DNA of 64,000 bases from Aspidiotus rigidus (GCA_035079385.1 JAVHKY010000008.1:5936001-6000000); one strand, 5' to 3'; counted from the stretch's first letter, positions 24,431 through 35,749 are shown. The notes: generated by a model not told the origin, from the letters alone. Made by a program: numbers and translations.

Positions 24431-26545
24431 ATGCGGGACGTCAATGAAAAGTGTCGGAAGTTTGAGGTGAAGTTGAAGGAGAGGAAAAATAAGAAGTTGT
24501 CCTCCCTAATGAAGGTTAATGAGGATGTGGTTGAGGAAGGGGTGAGTGACGGTGTTGTTGTTCACAAATTCCATCCCCCCCTCATAAATAATAGTCAGGT
24601 AGTGTTTAATAGTGACGAAACAGCCCTCCTTGAGAAAGGTTTGAAATTCAGTCTGCCTCCCCTTAAGAATGATGAAACCTTGGCGAATGTTGTTGCGGAT
24701 CTTGCGGTTAAGATTGGTCCTGGTTATAATACCCAGAAAGTCTGTGCTGACTTGGTCCGTAATAACCCCCTCCCTCGCATGAGTAATAAATTGGGAGGAG
24801 TCATTCAGGGTTTAAAGAGGAAGATGAAAGAGGGAGATCTAATCGTCACTAAGGCTGACAAGGGCAACGCTGTTGTAGTGATGGAGAGGTCGGCCTACTC
24901 TTCCAAGGTCCATGAAGTCCTACAGCAGTGTGGTGCTAAAGAGAGTGGGGATTTCAGCTTTCCTAAGCACGTTAGAGAAGTTAGGAGTGTCATCAACAGG
25001 AGTAAGGCTATTATCAAAACTCCTGCTTTGAAAAAAGCCGTCCTGGTTCCTAACCCCACACCCCCCCTCCTCTACGGGTTGCCCAAAGTGCATAAGAAGA
25101 ATACCCCGATGCGACCCGTTGTTTCTTTTGTCTCCTCTCCTACCTACCTCCTTGCCAAATTCCTTGACCGTTGGTTCAAAAATCGCATTGATTTTGAATC
25201 TCCTCATTCGGTCTTGAATTCGGCCTCTTTAACTGATGTCCTCAAGGATGTAAGCCTTCCCCCAGGAACGACCATCTGCTCGTTTGATGTTGTAGGTTTG
25301 TTTCCGAATATTCCTAAGGCTGCTACTATCCAGCGGATGGGTGAGCTACTCATCAGTGCCAACATTCCTCACAATGAGTTTCAGGAATTTTTTGATCTCC
25401 TGAATACTTGCTGGTCCCTTAACTTCTGTAAATTTGAAGGGAAATTTTTCGAGTTCCCTGAGGAAGTAGGGATCCCTATTGGATCACCTCTAGGCTCTCT
25501 TATCTCCGAAATTTTCATGTCTAAGTTTGAACTTGACCTCTTTTCCTCGAACCAGGTGTTACTTAATCATATTCACTACTGGCACAGGTACGTTGATGAC
25601 GTTCTATGTACCTGGACTGGTCACCCAGATCTCCTTGGTGAGTTTCTGAGGTATCTCAATTCCTGGTACCCTTCCATCAAATTTACGTTGGAAATAGGGG
25701 TATTTTCCATTAACTTTTTGGATTTATCGATCTCTATTGTAGACGGTATCCACAAGTTTGGAATTTACAGGAAAGATACTACGACCGATGTTTTAGTCCA
25801 CGGTGGTTCGTTCGGTCCTGTTGCTCATAAGATGGCTGCTTTTCATAGCCTAGTTCACAGACTGACTCGTATTCCGTTGAGTCAATCTGCTTATAAGAAA
25901 GAATTACTTACTATAAAACACCTGGCTAGAGTGAATGGAGTCAATATCGACGTCGACGTGATGGTTCGGAGGAAAGTTACGAGGAGCCTTCTTGATTCCA
26001 CCACCTCCCTCCCCCGAGACACGATCCGTGATCGCCGTTTGCGTTGGATCAGTCTCCCTTTCCTGGGGAATTTCTCCCAGCAATTGGGTCGGGCCCTTCG
26101 CCCGTTTGGTTTCAGACCCGCGTTTTACAACCATACCACAGTTAAGAGGTTGTTTGTGAGACTGAAGGATCCCATACCGGTTGATGAGAGGAGTGGTGTT
26201 TATAAGATGGAATGTGAGGATTGTGGAGGCTTTTATATTGGTGAGACCAGCCGCCAGATGAAAGTTAGAGTAGCTGAGCACCTGAAGTCTTGGAAGAAGG
26301 GACGCTTAGGGGAGTCAGCTTTCGCTGATCATTTGATTAACAGTGGCCACAGTTTCCGCGAGGGATCCGAAAAGCTCCTCCATAAGGAGAATTCCTACCG
26401 TAAGCGTATCGCCCTCGAGAATATAGAGATAATGCGTCACCTCAACACTGACGGTATCACTATACTCAACTCGTACATTCCGGAAGATGGCTTGATCGAA
26501 CAGGTTTATGATTCACACCGTGATTTCTCGTTCGGACGATCTTAA
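24431..26545 (+). CDS. Penelope-like reverse transcriptase / GIY-YIG endonuclease
   Basis: An uninterrupted 704-residue frame from the first ATG after the left inverted arm; the frame is open further upstream, but only through the antisense arm, so residues before 24431 are probably not native and the N-terminus may be truncated. The RT domain shows T-K-A-D-K-G-N-A-V-V-V, P-K-V-H-K-K-N, S-F-D-V-V-G-L-F (Asp about 286), G-I-P-I-G-S-P-L-G-S and Y-V-D-D (about 387-390). The GIY-YIG endonuclease begins G-V-Y-K-M (about 589) with a C-E-D-C pair, Y-I-G-E-T-S-R-Q (about 602), then A-E-H-L-K-S-W and an I-E-I-M-R-H block. All recognisable catalytic motifs are intact. In this family the protein nicks the target and copies element RNA by target-primed reverse transcription. 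It could be active, or a source for the damaged copies here. Confidence 0.93.
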   Translation: MRDVNEKCRKFEVKLKERKNKKLSSLMKVNEDVVEEGVSDGVVVHKFHPPLINNSQVVFNSDETALLEKGLKFSLPPLKNDETLANVVADLAVKIGPGYNTQKVCADLVRNNPLPRMSNKLGGVIQGLKRKMKEGDLIVTKADKGNAVVVMERSAYSSKVHEVLQQCGAKESGDFSFPKHVREVRSVINRSKAIIKTPALKKAVLVPNPTPPLLYGLPKVHKKNTPMRPVVSFVSSPTYLLAKFLDRWFKNRIDFESPHSVLNSASLTDVLKDVSLPPGTTICSFDVVGLFPNIPKAATIQRMGELLISANIPHNEFQEFFDLLNTCWSLNFCKFEGKFFEFPEEVGIPIGSPLGSLISEIFMSKFELDLFSSNQVLLNHIHYWHRYVDDVLCTWTGHPDLLGEFLRYLNSWYPSIKFTLEIGVFSINFLDLSISIVDGIHKFGIYRKDTTTDVLVHGGSFGPVAHKMAAFHSLVHRLTRIPLSQSAYKKELLTIKHLARVNGVNIDVDVMVRRKVTRSLLDSTTSLPRDTIRDRRLRWISLPFLGNFSQQLGRALRPFGFRPAFYNHTTVKRLFVRLKDPIPVDERSGVYKMECEDCGGFYIGETSRQMKVRVAEHLKSWKKGRLGESAFADHLINSGHSFREGSEKLLHKENSYRKRIALENIEIMRHLNTDGITILNSYIPEDGLIEQVYDSHRDFSFGRS

Positions 26546-26701
26546 TACCTCTTCCTTCTCATTCGTTCGTCAGTTGCTTTCATTTCAGGTCTGAAGATGG
26601 TTGTTTAACCGAAAGCGCTCCCTTCGTTTTTATTTTCTGCGGTTTGCATTTGTTTACTCTCCCTTTAGAGTATTCGTTTTTTCGTTTATGGTACTAGGAA
26701 G

Positions 26702-28523
26702 ATTGTTGTCTGCCATGAGCTCGCGTTGAGAGACCAGTTGGAGCCCTGTGTTTGATCTAATTGGGTGAGTACGTGAAAATTCTCGTTGTTTCAGGCAATG
26801 GTGGAAAACATACCGCGAAGATCGCGTTCCCGTGTGACCTCGCCAGGAGAAAACTGTAACAGCCCCGTTTTATCTAGGCAGGTGAATTCAAGAAAATTCT
26901 CGTTTCCACAGCCAGTGCTGGGAAGGATATCCCGAGCCGTTATTCGTTAAGCTTGCCGTGAGAGAACGATCAAGGCCCTACGTTCGATAACGCACCGGAT
27001 CCGAGAAAATTCTCGTACTTTCGCGCGAGGAAGGAACGATACTGTGAAGCTCGTCTTTCGTCATGAGCTCGCGGTAAGAGAACGATGGAGGCCCCGTATT
27101 TGATAGAGACAGGCGGATGCGAGAAAATTCTCGTAGGTTCGCGCGAGGGAGGGAATGATACTATGAAGCTCGTCCTTCTTCAGGTCGCGGTGAGAGAACG
27201 ATCAATGGGGTTTGACGGAGACAGTCGGATGCGAGAAAATTCTCGTAGATTCCCGCGAAGGAAGGAACGATACTGTGAAGCTGGTCTTTCGTCATGAGCT
27301 CGCGGTGAGCTGTAGCTGATCGCTCATCACGAGCAAGGCCGAATTCGCGGTACCCTCCCATTGCCTGAATCAAGGAGTTTTTGCAGTTTGGACCGCTCCG
27401 CTCATTGGTAGGGCGTCAGTTGATCTCTCATTGCAAGCACACAACAGAAGACCAACTTTGCATTCTTTGCCGAAAACAACGTGAGTTTTCGCACTTTTTC
27501 TCGCTTTGATCATACGCAGAGCCCTTGTCGATCTCTCACTGCGAACCTTCAACGGAAGATGAATTTATCGGTTTGTCGTCTCCCTCCAATCCCCAAATGA
27601 GGAGAATTTCCGCAATTTCCTCTTTCAGATCTGTCACCCGACGCTAGTCGATCTCTCACTCTGCAAGCCCTCAACGGAAGACGAACTTGTCGATATTCCT
27701 TCCATCCCCTGAATCAACAATTTTACTGCTGAATGAGAATCTTGAATTTTTCATTTTGGAGATCATCTAGGGCCATTTCAGTATTTTTTTGGACTCGGCG
27801 CAAAAATTTACTCCAGAATTAAAAACAACATTGGAAGATTACACAATTATTCATCTCGGAGGAATTTTGATTCTCTTCGAGTCCGTCAACCCATTTTGGT
27901 GCTCCGAAGTATTATTTCAGCATTTTTTTTGGACTCAGCGCGAAATTCCACTTGAAAATCGAATTAAAATTTGAAAGTTTGAACAATTTTCCAATTTGGC
28001 GAAATTTTGACCCTTTTTGGGCCCATTAACCCGTTTCGGTGCTTCGAAGAATTTTTTAAATATTTTTTTCGGACTCAGTGCGAAATTCCACTTAAAAATC
28101 GATTTACAATAGTTGGAACGATTTTCCACCTTGGGGAAATTTTGACCCTTTTTGGGCCCATTAACCCATTTTGGTGCTTCTTAGGGTTTTGTTACTATTG
28201 TTTTCGTTTTTCCCGTCCAAATTCACTTAAGAAACAATAATTTCATTATTAAAATTTACGAAATTCAGTTCAATACTGTAAATTAATTAATTTTCAAGGC
28301 CTATTTTGAGAACCTTGACTATTTGGTGAATTTTCGGCACATTTTGGTCCATAACTCAGCTCAGAAAAGTCGTAGAAACTTCGGGTCCGGCTCAAATTAA
28401 AGATAAAATTAAGATACAAAATTCGTACATTTAAACTATACGTCTGACGTTTTGCGTTTTCTCGCTACGACAGATTTAACGCAAACTCCCATCTAACTGA
28501 TAACATCTTTCTGCCCCACCCTG
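26702..28523. mobile_element. Fold-back element copy B, right portion
   Basis: About 116-bp tandem units with GAGAGAACGATC, GAGAAAATTCTCGTA and GATACTGTGAAGCTCGTC run from about 26880 to 27310. They are followed by the central section (27310-27760) and right arm (27770-28270) that match copy A block by block. The right end is TGCCCCACCCTG at 28523, followed by TATA. The element was interrupted by PLE C, whose left flank at about 23690 is the rest of a unit. The copy's left arm is absent. Small open frames inside are array by-products. Confidence 0.72.
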
Positions 28524-28870
28524 TATAGCTCGAGAGTCAAAATGTTGTCAAGTCCCCCTTCTATCATATATAGCTTAGAGGTCGAAATTATTCCAAGTCC
28601 TCCTCTTATCATAAATAGCTCAAGAGTCGAAATTTTTTCAACTCCCTTCTCCGTGACGTCATCAACCTTGTGATGTCATGAACCTTGGATCGCTTGCAAT
28701 CGCGGGCGAAAATTTCCTTAGTCCCCCACCTACCATATCTTAGAGGTCGAAATTACTCTAAGTCGCCCTTCTATTATAAATAGCTCAAGAGTGGAAATGT
28801 TTTCAACTCCCCCCTCTCCATGACGTCACCAACCTCGTGAAGTCATCAACCTTGGACCACATGCGCTCGC
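28524..28870 (+). repeat. TATAGCTCGAGAGTCGAAAT repeats with TGACGTCA words
   Basis: Several tandem-like units of TAGCTCGAGAGTCGAAAT followed by AAGTCCCCCTTCTATCATA, then TGACGTCATCAACCTTG-type words. Related copies are at 49924-50000 and, inverted and diverged, near 10930-10980 and 12330-12400. The fold-back copy B ends exactly at its TATA. Confidence 0.75.
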
Positions 28871-28907
28871 AGACGAAAATTCCCTGAAAGTACCATCCGA
28901 CAAGAAT

Positions 28908-28989
28908 CTGTTTCGCACAGCTCTTACCATCTTTTTCCCTTGACCTTTTGTGCTCCTTTTAGCGGGTTGGTAAGGGCTGTGCGAAACAG
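28908..28989. repeat. Inverted repeat with 22-bp arms
   Basis: Left arm 28908-28929 (CTGTTTCGCACAGCTCTTAC then CA) and right arm 28968-28989 pair at 21 of 22 positions around a 38-base spacer. It lies at the 5' edge of the R1-like LINE remnant. It could be a small MITE remnant or a hairpin of the element; not a bacterial-type terminator in this setting. Confidence 0.75.
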
Positions 28990-30200
28990 ACGAGGAGGAC
29001 CCGTTTAGCAAGTCCTACAAGATAGTGCTGAAGCAGCTGAAAGGTCTCTCGACAATGAGCCGATTGTTCCCATAACAGCCACCACCAATGGTAACGCTAC
29101 CAATAGTATAGAAGAAGATGGTACCGAGGAAGTGGGTGCAACAGTCAATAAACTGCGGGGTTAGTATTGGAAGGCTCTAGATCCGGACGAGATTCATACA
29201 TTCAGTTGAATCGACACAGCTTGATAATACATTCAATGAGGCAATTGCTGGGGAAATGTTCCGCGTGTGGCGGGAGAAAACCAGGCTAGCGTTGGCTGAT
29301 AAAAACGATAAGCCACCTTGCCTGTCACCCTCTTATCGACCGCTTAGTCTACTACACAACGTGGCCAAACTCTCGGGAGAGTAAGAGGCAATCGACTTGA
29401 GAGCTATTTGAAGGAAAGAGACATTATCTCAAGTAGTCGGTACGGTTTCCAAACTGCACGCTGTACATAGGATGTTGGATTTAGGCTGAAGAGGACAGCC
29501 GAGTCAGCAATAGATGCGCGTCACTTTTGTGCAGCCGTCAGCCTCGACATAAGAAATGCAGTCAACTCGACTCCATGGGAAAGGATATTGGAAGCCTTCA
29601 TGGACACAGAGGTTTCCGCATACCTGCTCAGGATGATCAGTAGCTCTCGAGAAATCCAAGAAGAGACGTTTGCTGGAACATTAAAGCCCCCCGTTACTTA
29701 GGGATGACGCAGGGTTGGTCCTTGGGCTGCTCTCGTAGTGCGTCACATTTAATGGGATTTTCAAGTTGACGCTGCCACCAAGTATTAAACTTATCTGCTA
29801 TGCGGATGACACACTGATGGTCTGCACTGCCGAAACAATTGTAGCGGTAGAAAGAAGGGTAAACCAAGCCCCAGAGGCAGTCACCCGTTGGATGAAGTCA
29901 GCCAGAATAGAGCATGCGGTAGGTAAGATGGATGTCATATAATTCACGACTCGTCCAAAGTTCAGTCCACCCACTTTTCGCGGTCAAGACCAAGAATGAA
30001 GGTAATGAAGTAACTAGGCTCCTGGTTTGACTCAATGCTGAGCTTCAGGAACCGTTTCCTGATGATAGCGGAAAAGGAAGGCAGGGTAGTTACAAACCTG
30101 AGCCGCCTGATGAGTAACCTAATTAACAAACCACTGAATAGATCTCTTTGGACAAAAAGGATCGGTCAATTTCTGGGCAAACAGTCTCTTGTTAGGTAAC
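28970..30200 (+). mobile_element. R1-like LINE remnant, plus strand
   Basis: Multiple frameshifts and stops, but the RT is readable in pieces: D-P-F-S-K-S-Y-K-I-V-L-K-Q-L before the RT, then G-N-R-L-E-S-Y-L-K-E-R and R-Y-G-F-Q-T-A-R. These are followed by C-A-A-V-S-L-D-I-R-N-A-V-N-S (motif A; R1-type S-L-D-V-R-N-A-F-N) and W-E-R-I-L-E-A. The palm motif L-I-C-Y-A-D-D-T-L-M-V is at about 29786-29820, with R-R-V-N-Q-A after it. A leucine-rich thumb, V-V-T-N-L-S-R-L-M, is near 30090. The endonuclease is absent. R1-clade elements usually target rDNA, but no rDNA is present here and the site choice of this family is unknown. Confidence 0.82.
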
Positions 30201-30379
30201 CTTAACAGACCACTATACTTAGACCACTTTCGACGGAAAAAAACAGTCTATATCTGAGCTTTCCTCGAAAGAAAGAGGAGAGGAATGAAGATAGCGACCT
30301 CGTTAGGAAGGTTATATTATTGAGACGACGATTGCAATTATGATCTGCGAGTTTGCAAGCAACATGACGGTTGATTTAT

Positions 30380-31190
30380 TCCAAAGGTTCCAAGATGTGT
30401 CCTGGGGATATCTGCCGAGAAATCAACTAGAAATTCTGGTCAAAATTCAGTGACTGGCGGCTTATCCGATATTACTCATTTTAGACCGAAAAAGAGAGTG
30501 AAATGAGGACGAATCGACTGAAGATGGCCCAAGATATGGACCCTAATAAGCAAAACTCGACCAAGCGACATTTTTGAGATTTTGGAGTTATATACACCGT
30601 TGGAAAGTGCTCCGAATAATCATGAATTGAAAATATCGACCTCCATCTATTTTTAAGTAACCGATTTCCTTCAAGTCTAAATATCACGAAACTACGTGAT
30701 TGTCGCTTGGTCGAGTTTTGCTTATTAGGGTCCATATGTCTTAGGGTTATCTGCCGAGAAACCGACTGGAAATTTTGGTCAAAATTGATTGACTATGCGG
30801 TTCGCACGAGAATAGACTAAAAGAAAGAGTAAAAGTAAGGCTAAATGTTGAGTAAACATCGACTGAAAATGGACCAAGATATGTCCTAGGCATATCTGCC
30901 AAGAAATCGACAGGAAATTTTGGTCAAAATTGAGTGACTATATGCGAATCTTCCGATAATACTCTTTTTAGACCAGAAGAGTGTAAAAATATTGATAGAC
31001 GTTCAGGAAAAATTGACTGGAAATGGACCAAGGTATCTCCCAGAATATCTGTCTAGAATTTGACTGGAAATCTTAGTCAAAATTGAGTATCAACTTAGAT
31101 ACAATATCAATTTTAGACTAAAAAACGAGGAAAAATTCCAGTCTGTATTGACAGTAACCAAAAATGGGCCAAAATGTACATTTTTCATGA
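30380..31190 (+). repeat. Tandem repeat, about 150-bp unit, four to five copies
   Basis: Units share TATCTGCCGAGAAATCGACT, GGAAATTTTGGTCAAAATTG, AGTGACTAT and ACTCATTTTAGACC, and a linking CGACTGAAAATGGACCAAGA. The first unit is split by the MITE at 30537-30734. The following stretch to about 31390 has related words (CAAAAATCGACCA). The array sits inside the R1-like LINE region. Confidence 0.8.
30537..30734. mobile_element. 198-bp palindromic MITE with TA duplication
   Basis: Begins TGGACCCTAATAAGCAAAAC and ends with its reverse complement; the terminal inverted repeats are about 33 bp, with further internal complementarity. It is flanked by TA at 30535-30536 and 30735-30736, and the uninterrupted neighbour units of the tandem repeat show the empty site AAGATATGTCCTAGG. 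TA duplication and structure fit a Tc1/mariner-type non-autonomous element. No coding capacity beyond a spurious antisense frame. Confidence 0.9.
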
Positions 31191-31389
31191 TGATCAAAAA
31201 TCAACCAAAAATTATGGTCACTGTTAAGTAGGAATAATATCTGACCAACAATCAACTGAAATGAATAGTCCAAATTTGGTCGATTTATTTCAAAAATCGA
31301 CCATTTTTTGATGGTACCATAATTTTTGGTCTATTTTCAGTCGTACGACCAAAAACCGACCATGTCGTGATGGTCGATTTACCTTATCG

Positions 31390-31720
31390 GATAGGCGTTA
31401 TGAGGACATGGCTGCTTCAATAAGAGAAGTTGAAGAAAGTTTAACAGCAACGTGTTCGTCCTGCAATGGCCAAATCACACTTTATTCGAGTGAGAGGCGT
31501 GAGTGGGGTAAGCTTAGTCGGTGTCTCCAAAAGATTGAGGTTCGATGAAACGCTTGCTAAGAATAGCCTAGTGGTCCCAAATATTAGGTTCCAAAGGAGC
31601 ATGGAACCAGGTAACGACATTTCCAGCCAGAGTCATGAAGAAGAAGAAGGACCTGGAATGGAATAGACAAATGCAGAACCAGAATTTGGCCTACTCAACA
31701 CCTCCAGATGTGCCGGAATA
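31390..31720 (+). pseudogene. Possible 3' coding remnant of the R1-like LINE
   Basis: A frame reading R-R-Y-E-D-M-A-A-S-I-R-E-V-E-E-S-L followed by C-S-S-C-N-G-Q looks like LINE C-terminal sequence rather than random DNA, and lies downstream of the R1-like remnant beyond the tandem repeat. Assignment rests on position and composition only. Confidence 0.35.
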
Positions 31721-34379
31721 AGAGGAAGATTAAGGGGACTTGAAGAAAGAAGAAGATGAAGAGACTCCAATGGCGATCCACTATATCGAAGGTGGTGTTA
31801 TTGCTGTATGTCCTAAAGTTTTGCGTGCCGAGCAGCACTGCAGCTTGAGGGTTGCCAATAAGAAGAGGAGTGGTCCAACACTGAAGTGATACCCAAAAGG
31901 GTCGATTCCAACGTTGGAGGGAACAAAATTAATATATTCGCAACCTGCACCACTCCACCATGGAGGAGGGTCAGCGCTACACCTGCGACAAAAGCGAATA
32001 TATATCCTGTCTTGTTTGAGCACTAATCATGTACCTATGAATTTGAGATTACGTCTAGAATAGTTAAAAAAAAAAAAGGATGATCTGATTGAATGATACC
32101 GCTGTTAAGTTTGAAATATAAGAATCTTTCCTCTTTGAAGTTTTGAAGACGTTTTTCTCGTGAAATTCGATACAAGCATCACTATAGTTTTTGAGTCACC
32201 AAGACTTGGAAAATTTCACTCGCGAAAATTGCCACGTTCGCGCCTTTCTAGTTTTTCAAAAAAGAAAAAGACAACTCTGTCATCACGTTGATTCGTAGGT
32301 TTATTGTCAGAAATACGATACACGGTGAGGAAAGCGTATACGTGGGTGGATTCTGAAACACGAAGCTGTATTTGAAATCACTACACTTTCGTAAAGCTGT
32401 AGTATTGGGTAGGTACTAACAGACACAATTTAGAGTTACAATATGATAAAAGGTTGCTTACACGTAATTATTTGATCGCACGTATTTAACCGTCTTACAC
32501 GGTGCGCATCCGAGAATAACACAGTTCAATGTTTGAAACGAAGCACGATTTTAATTAAGAAACTTCGAGCTACCTTGAATATGATGTCGTTATAGTTTTC
32601 GCTGTCTAGTTTTATAGGTATATAGTGTGATATGTATCTTTCACCTACCGGCACTTTTCAGTTTCAATTTATTTAATTACAAAATAATTTACATACACTT
32701 TTCGAGCTCCCTCGTATATACCGTTTCAGACCTAATATGGCACAGGAAGTTTCCTTCAAAGGCATGTCTCGTATATCTCGACGACGAAAACCAACTGTCT
32801 AATCGATCGAAAAATATTAATTATCGCTTTAACAAGTCATCGCTGGTGTCGAGGCTGCGACATTTGAAAATGTTATAGAATTGTACTTAGGCGATGCTAC
32901 ACAAATTAAATTCCAGATCAATAACCCGTAACACGTGCATTATTTCGGCAGGATTGGTAACGAGAAAGAAATTTCTGAATAATTCATTTCCCGCTGAAAG
33001 TATTGTACAACGTTCGTATTTTTGGTTGTTTGCGCAATCTGCTCCATCAATCTTCGAACGCGTGGTAGCGAATTGTGGGAAATATAATCCACGATTGTAA
33101 AAACACTATACACAGATAATAATATGTGATATCTTCAAGGAGGAAGTACACGGATCAGACAGTCGAAAACTCCGATGCCATCGATATTTATAATGATCTA
33201 AAACCTGCTTGTTTATATGAGTGGGATTGTTCATTCATATTTCAAACAACAAAAATCTCGCAGTCTTCTGTTGAAATTCCTAATATTACTTCGCGTAATT
33301 AAGAGCGTTCTCTAATCGAAGTTTTTCTTTCCGGATGTAAGAATCCAGTACCCATTGGCGTGGTCTCGTAATATGATCGCGTTGATGCACACACGCTCAT
33401 TGTCGATTGCGTCATTTAACGGAAATCGACGGGGGAGGACGCTAAATTTGTACGGTGAAAATTAATCTTGGTAATCAGATTCGGTACGAGGATTGCTGGC
33501 GTAAAGCCGCACGACAGCGTACGCACGATTTACCTCCGGTATACGTATATTCGGTCCTGTCGACACCGACCAAATTTCATAATGTTTTAATTAATCTGTT
33601 TATATTTATTGCGATAGTTACAGGTTTTGGAGAGCCTCAGCTTATATTTCTTCGAAGATACATTTTCACATGTTTTCGTTCATAATTCACGCTAGAGATG
33701 AAAATAAAGATTAAAAATCAAGAAAATGTAGGTAACTTGTATGATGCCTCGAGAAAATATTTCGTTCTATCGTTTTTCTAACTCTCCAAAAAGAATAGTT
33801 TCCTCTTTTGCCAGTTTTACGTTTTCGGGTTCTTGAACTTTGTATCAAGTACGAAGAGTAATTTGATCGCTGAAGCGAGAGGACCAAAGAAACCCGCGGC
33901 CGATGGCCAATGTTTCATTTTACAAGCCTTTGTCCGTTTCAAAAGACATTCGGTATCCGTCTCGGGTACGATATCGATCATAGGAGTAGTAAATTCTCAA
34001 TTCTGTTCGATCGATTACTAGTTTCGATAAGAATATGAGTTTGCTGATTGACATTTTTTATTGATTTAAAGCTGGAAAACTCCCTTCCGATGAATGAAGT
34101 TTACCAAGACTCGCACATCCTCCAAAAAATGTTATAGAAGAGTCAAAGATATGAAGAACATGTTGATTTTTGTCCCTAAGGTACGTCCGAGCCTCGCCCA
34201 CCTTATGACAGAATCAAAGGGTCAGAATCTTAGATGACCTTGTGTGTTTATGAAGAGCACCAAGTTCCTATACCGCATGTAAGGCTGATTTGCTAACTCT
34301 CTCTTCCCTCTCTCTGTTTCTACAATTTAAACTTCGAACTATAGAGAAAAAGAAAGAATCAAAAAAATTTTGAGCCTCA
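31721..34379. other. Intergenic, no gene recognised
   Basis: Only short open frames without splice-consistent neighbours or family resemblance. Confidence 0.45.
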
Positions 34380-35290
34380 AGCTCAATAGATAAAAAAAAT
34401 ATTATGGTGTGGCCAAATGAATGAAGATCAAGTTTCATGTGTTTTATAAGGTAGCATACTGTTTTGTCTTTGTCATACTTGCTTTGCTTGATCTGGGAGT
34501 ACCACCTTCTTGTTCTGCACACGTAAGTGAGCCCCCTACTTGGACTAGTATAAATCTACTTTAGAATATTTCAAGTTGATAGCTTTTGGGAGCTCACAAA
34601 TACTAGACCTATCTGATGATGTCACGAATACTAGACCTATACAGGCTTATACTAACAAAGCTCACTATATAGTATACCAGGATATCTACACAAAGCTAGA
34701 ATATGTAGTTCAGCATTGCTTATGGAATATGTGGTTCAGAATTGCTTACAAAATATGTGGTTCAGTATTGCTTACAGAATATGTGGTTTCATTATATTAG
34801 GCCTGAGAAAGGCTGGAGCAGTAGCCTTGTATAAAAGCTACTAGCTTTTGGGGAGTTGGTCCCCTTCTTAGTCTAGTATACTGCTTTAGGGTCGGGGCTC
34901 AGATGAAACATGGGAAAGCTTAGACCTAGTAGAGAGCTAAGTGAGCCTCGACTTTGTATAGGGAGGTGGAGGGATATTATAAGCCTAAGGTAACATTATT
35001 ATATTAGTATACTGCACTCTCAGTATACAGATAGTACAAACGGCATAGAACAAACAGTGTTCGAGGGGCATAGAAAGCTCAGACCTAGTTTAAAGCTAGG
35101 TTTTGAAGCCTTTTATTCTAGCACCGTACAAAATTGTATCGATCTAATATGAGCCTACTATAAAACTATACTAGGAGTATGCCAGGTTTATACTAGCTAA
35201 GCTGTAGCCTACTATAACTGCATAAAGGCCTGTAGACCTAGTATAAACCTAGTATAACTTCAGTACACTGCTCTACTATAAACTGGGCAG
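34380..35290. repeat. Dispersed repeat R-A copy plus ACTAG-rich tract
   Basis: 34390-34455 contains GGCCAAATGAATGAAGATCA and TTCATGTGTTTTATAAGG, a diverged copy of R-A. The rest carries tandem-like words such as GAATATGTGGTTCAG (three copies at 34693-34790, about 29 bp apart) and many CTAGTATA/AGACCTAGT words. No gene seen up to about 35740. Confidence 0.6.
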
Positions 35291-35749
35291 GGTTAACTCG
35301 CGACGTGAACTCGCAGATTTCTGGGGGGGGGGGCGCACTCCCAGATTTCTGAAAGGGACTCGGACAAAATTTGAGGGTCATTAATAAGTTCGTTAAGAAG
35401 AGCGGGGAAACTTTTTCACGGGACTTATGCTTGGAAAGAATGTTTGAATTGGAGAAAGGCGCGACGTCATCAGGATAGGGCACCGTCAGAACATCACGTC
35501 ATCATAGGATTTTGACTAAAGAGCAGAAACGGAATGACGAAGCCCGTTTACCCAGCTCACTCTGAGCAATTCTTGCTTTCCATTTAACCGTAAAGCCTAT
35601 TTTCCGTTCGTTGTAATCTTTTCTGCTTGGAACACCAGCGCTCTCTCTTCAGCAAAGAGCTCGAGTGATGGTGAACATGGTAATACGCAAAGAGCCTCGG
35701 TCGAGATAGTGCGGTAGGCACTAACATATCTTAGCGCAGCACTTCATGC

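Larger units (their letters stand above)
23709..26690 (+). mobile_element. Penelope-like element C, complete palindromic insertion
   Basis: A 2982-bp insertion bounded by the duplication GTACTAGGAAG. The left arm 23746-24391 is the reverse complement of the right arm 26045-26690 (646 bp each, apparently one or very few mismatches; one is at the Cys-Arg/Cys-Gly codon of the endonuclease). So the 3' end of the element, including the whole GIY-YIG domain and the tail with CGAAAGCGCTC, is present in inverted form at the front. A further 37 bp (23709-23745) lies outside the left arm only. Inverted partial copies and unequal ends are known for Penelope insertions. Near-identity of the arms and the open frame indicate a recent event. 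The strand given is that of the complete frame. Confidence 0.93.

Noticed and set aside
28908..28989. Hairpin as a rho-independent terminator
   Set aside because: The setting is eukaryotic, there is no T-run directly after it, and it sits at the edge of a LINE remnant.
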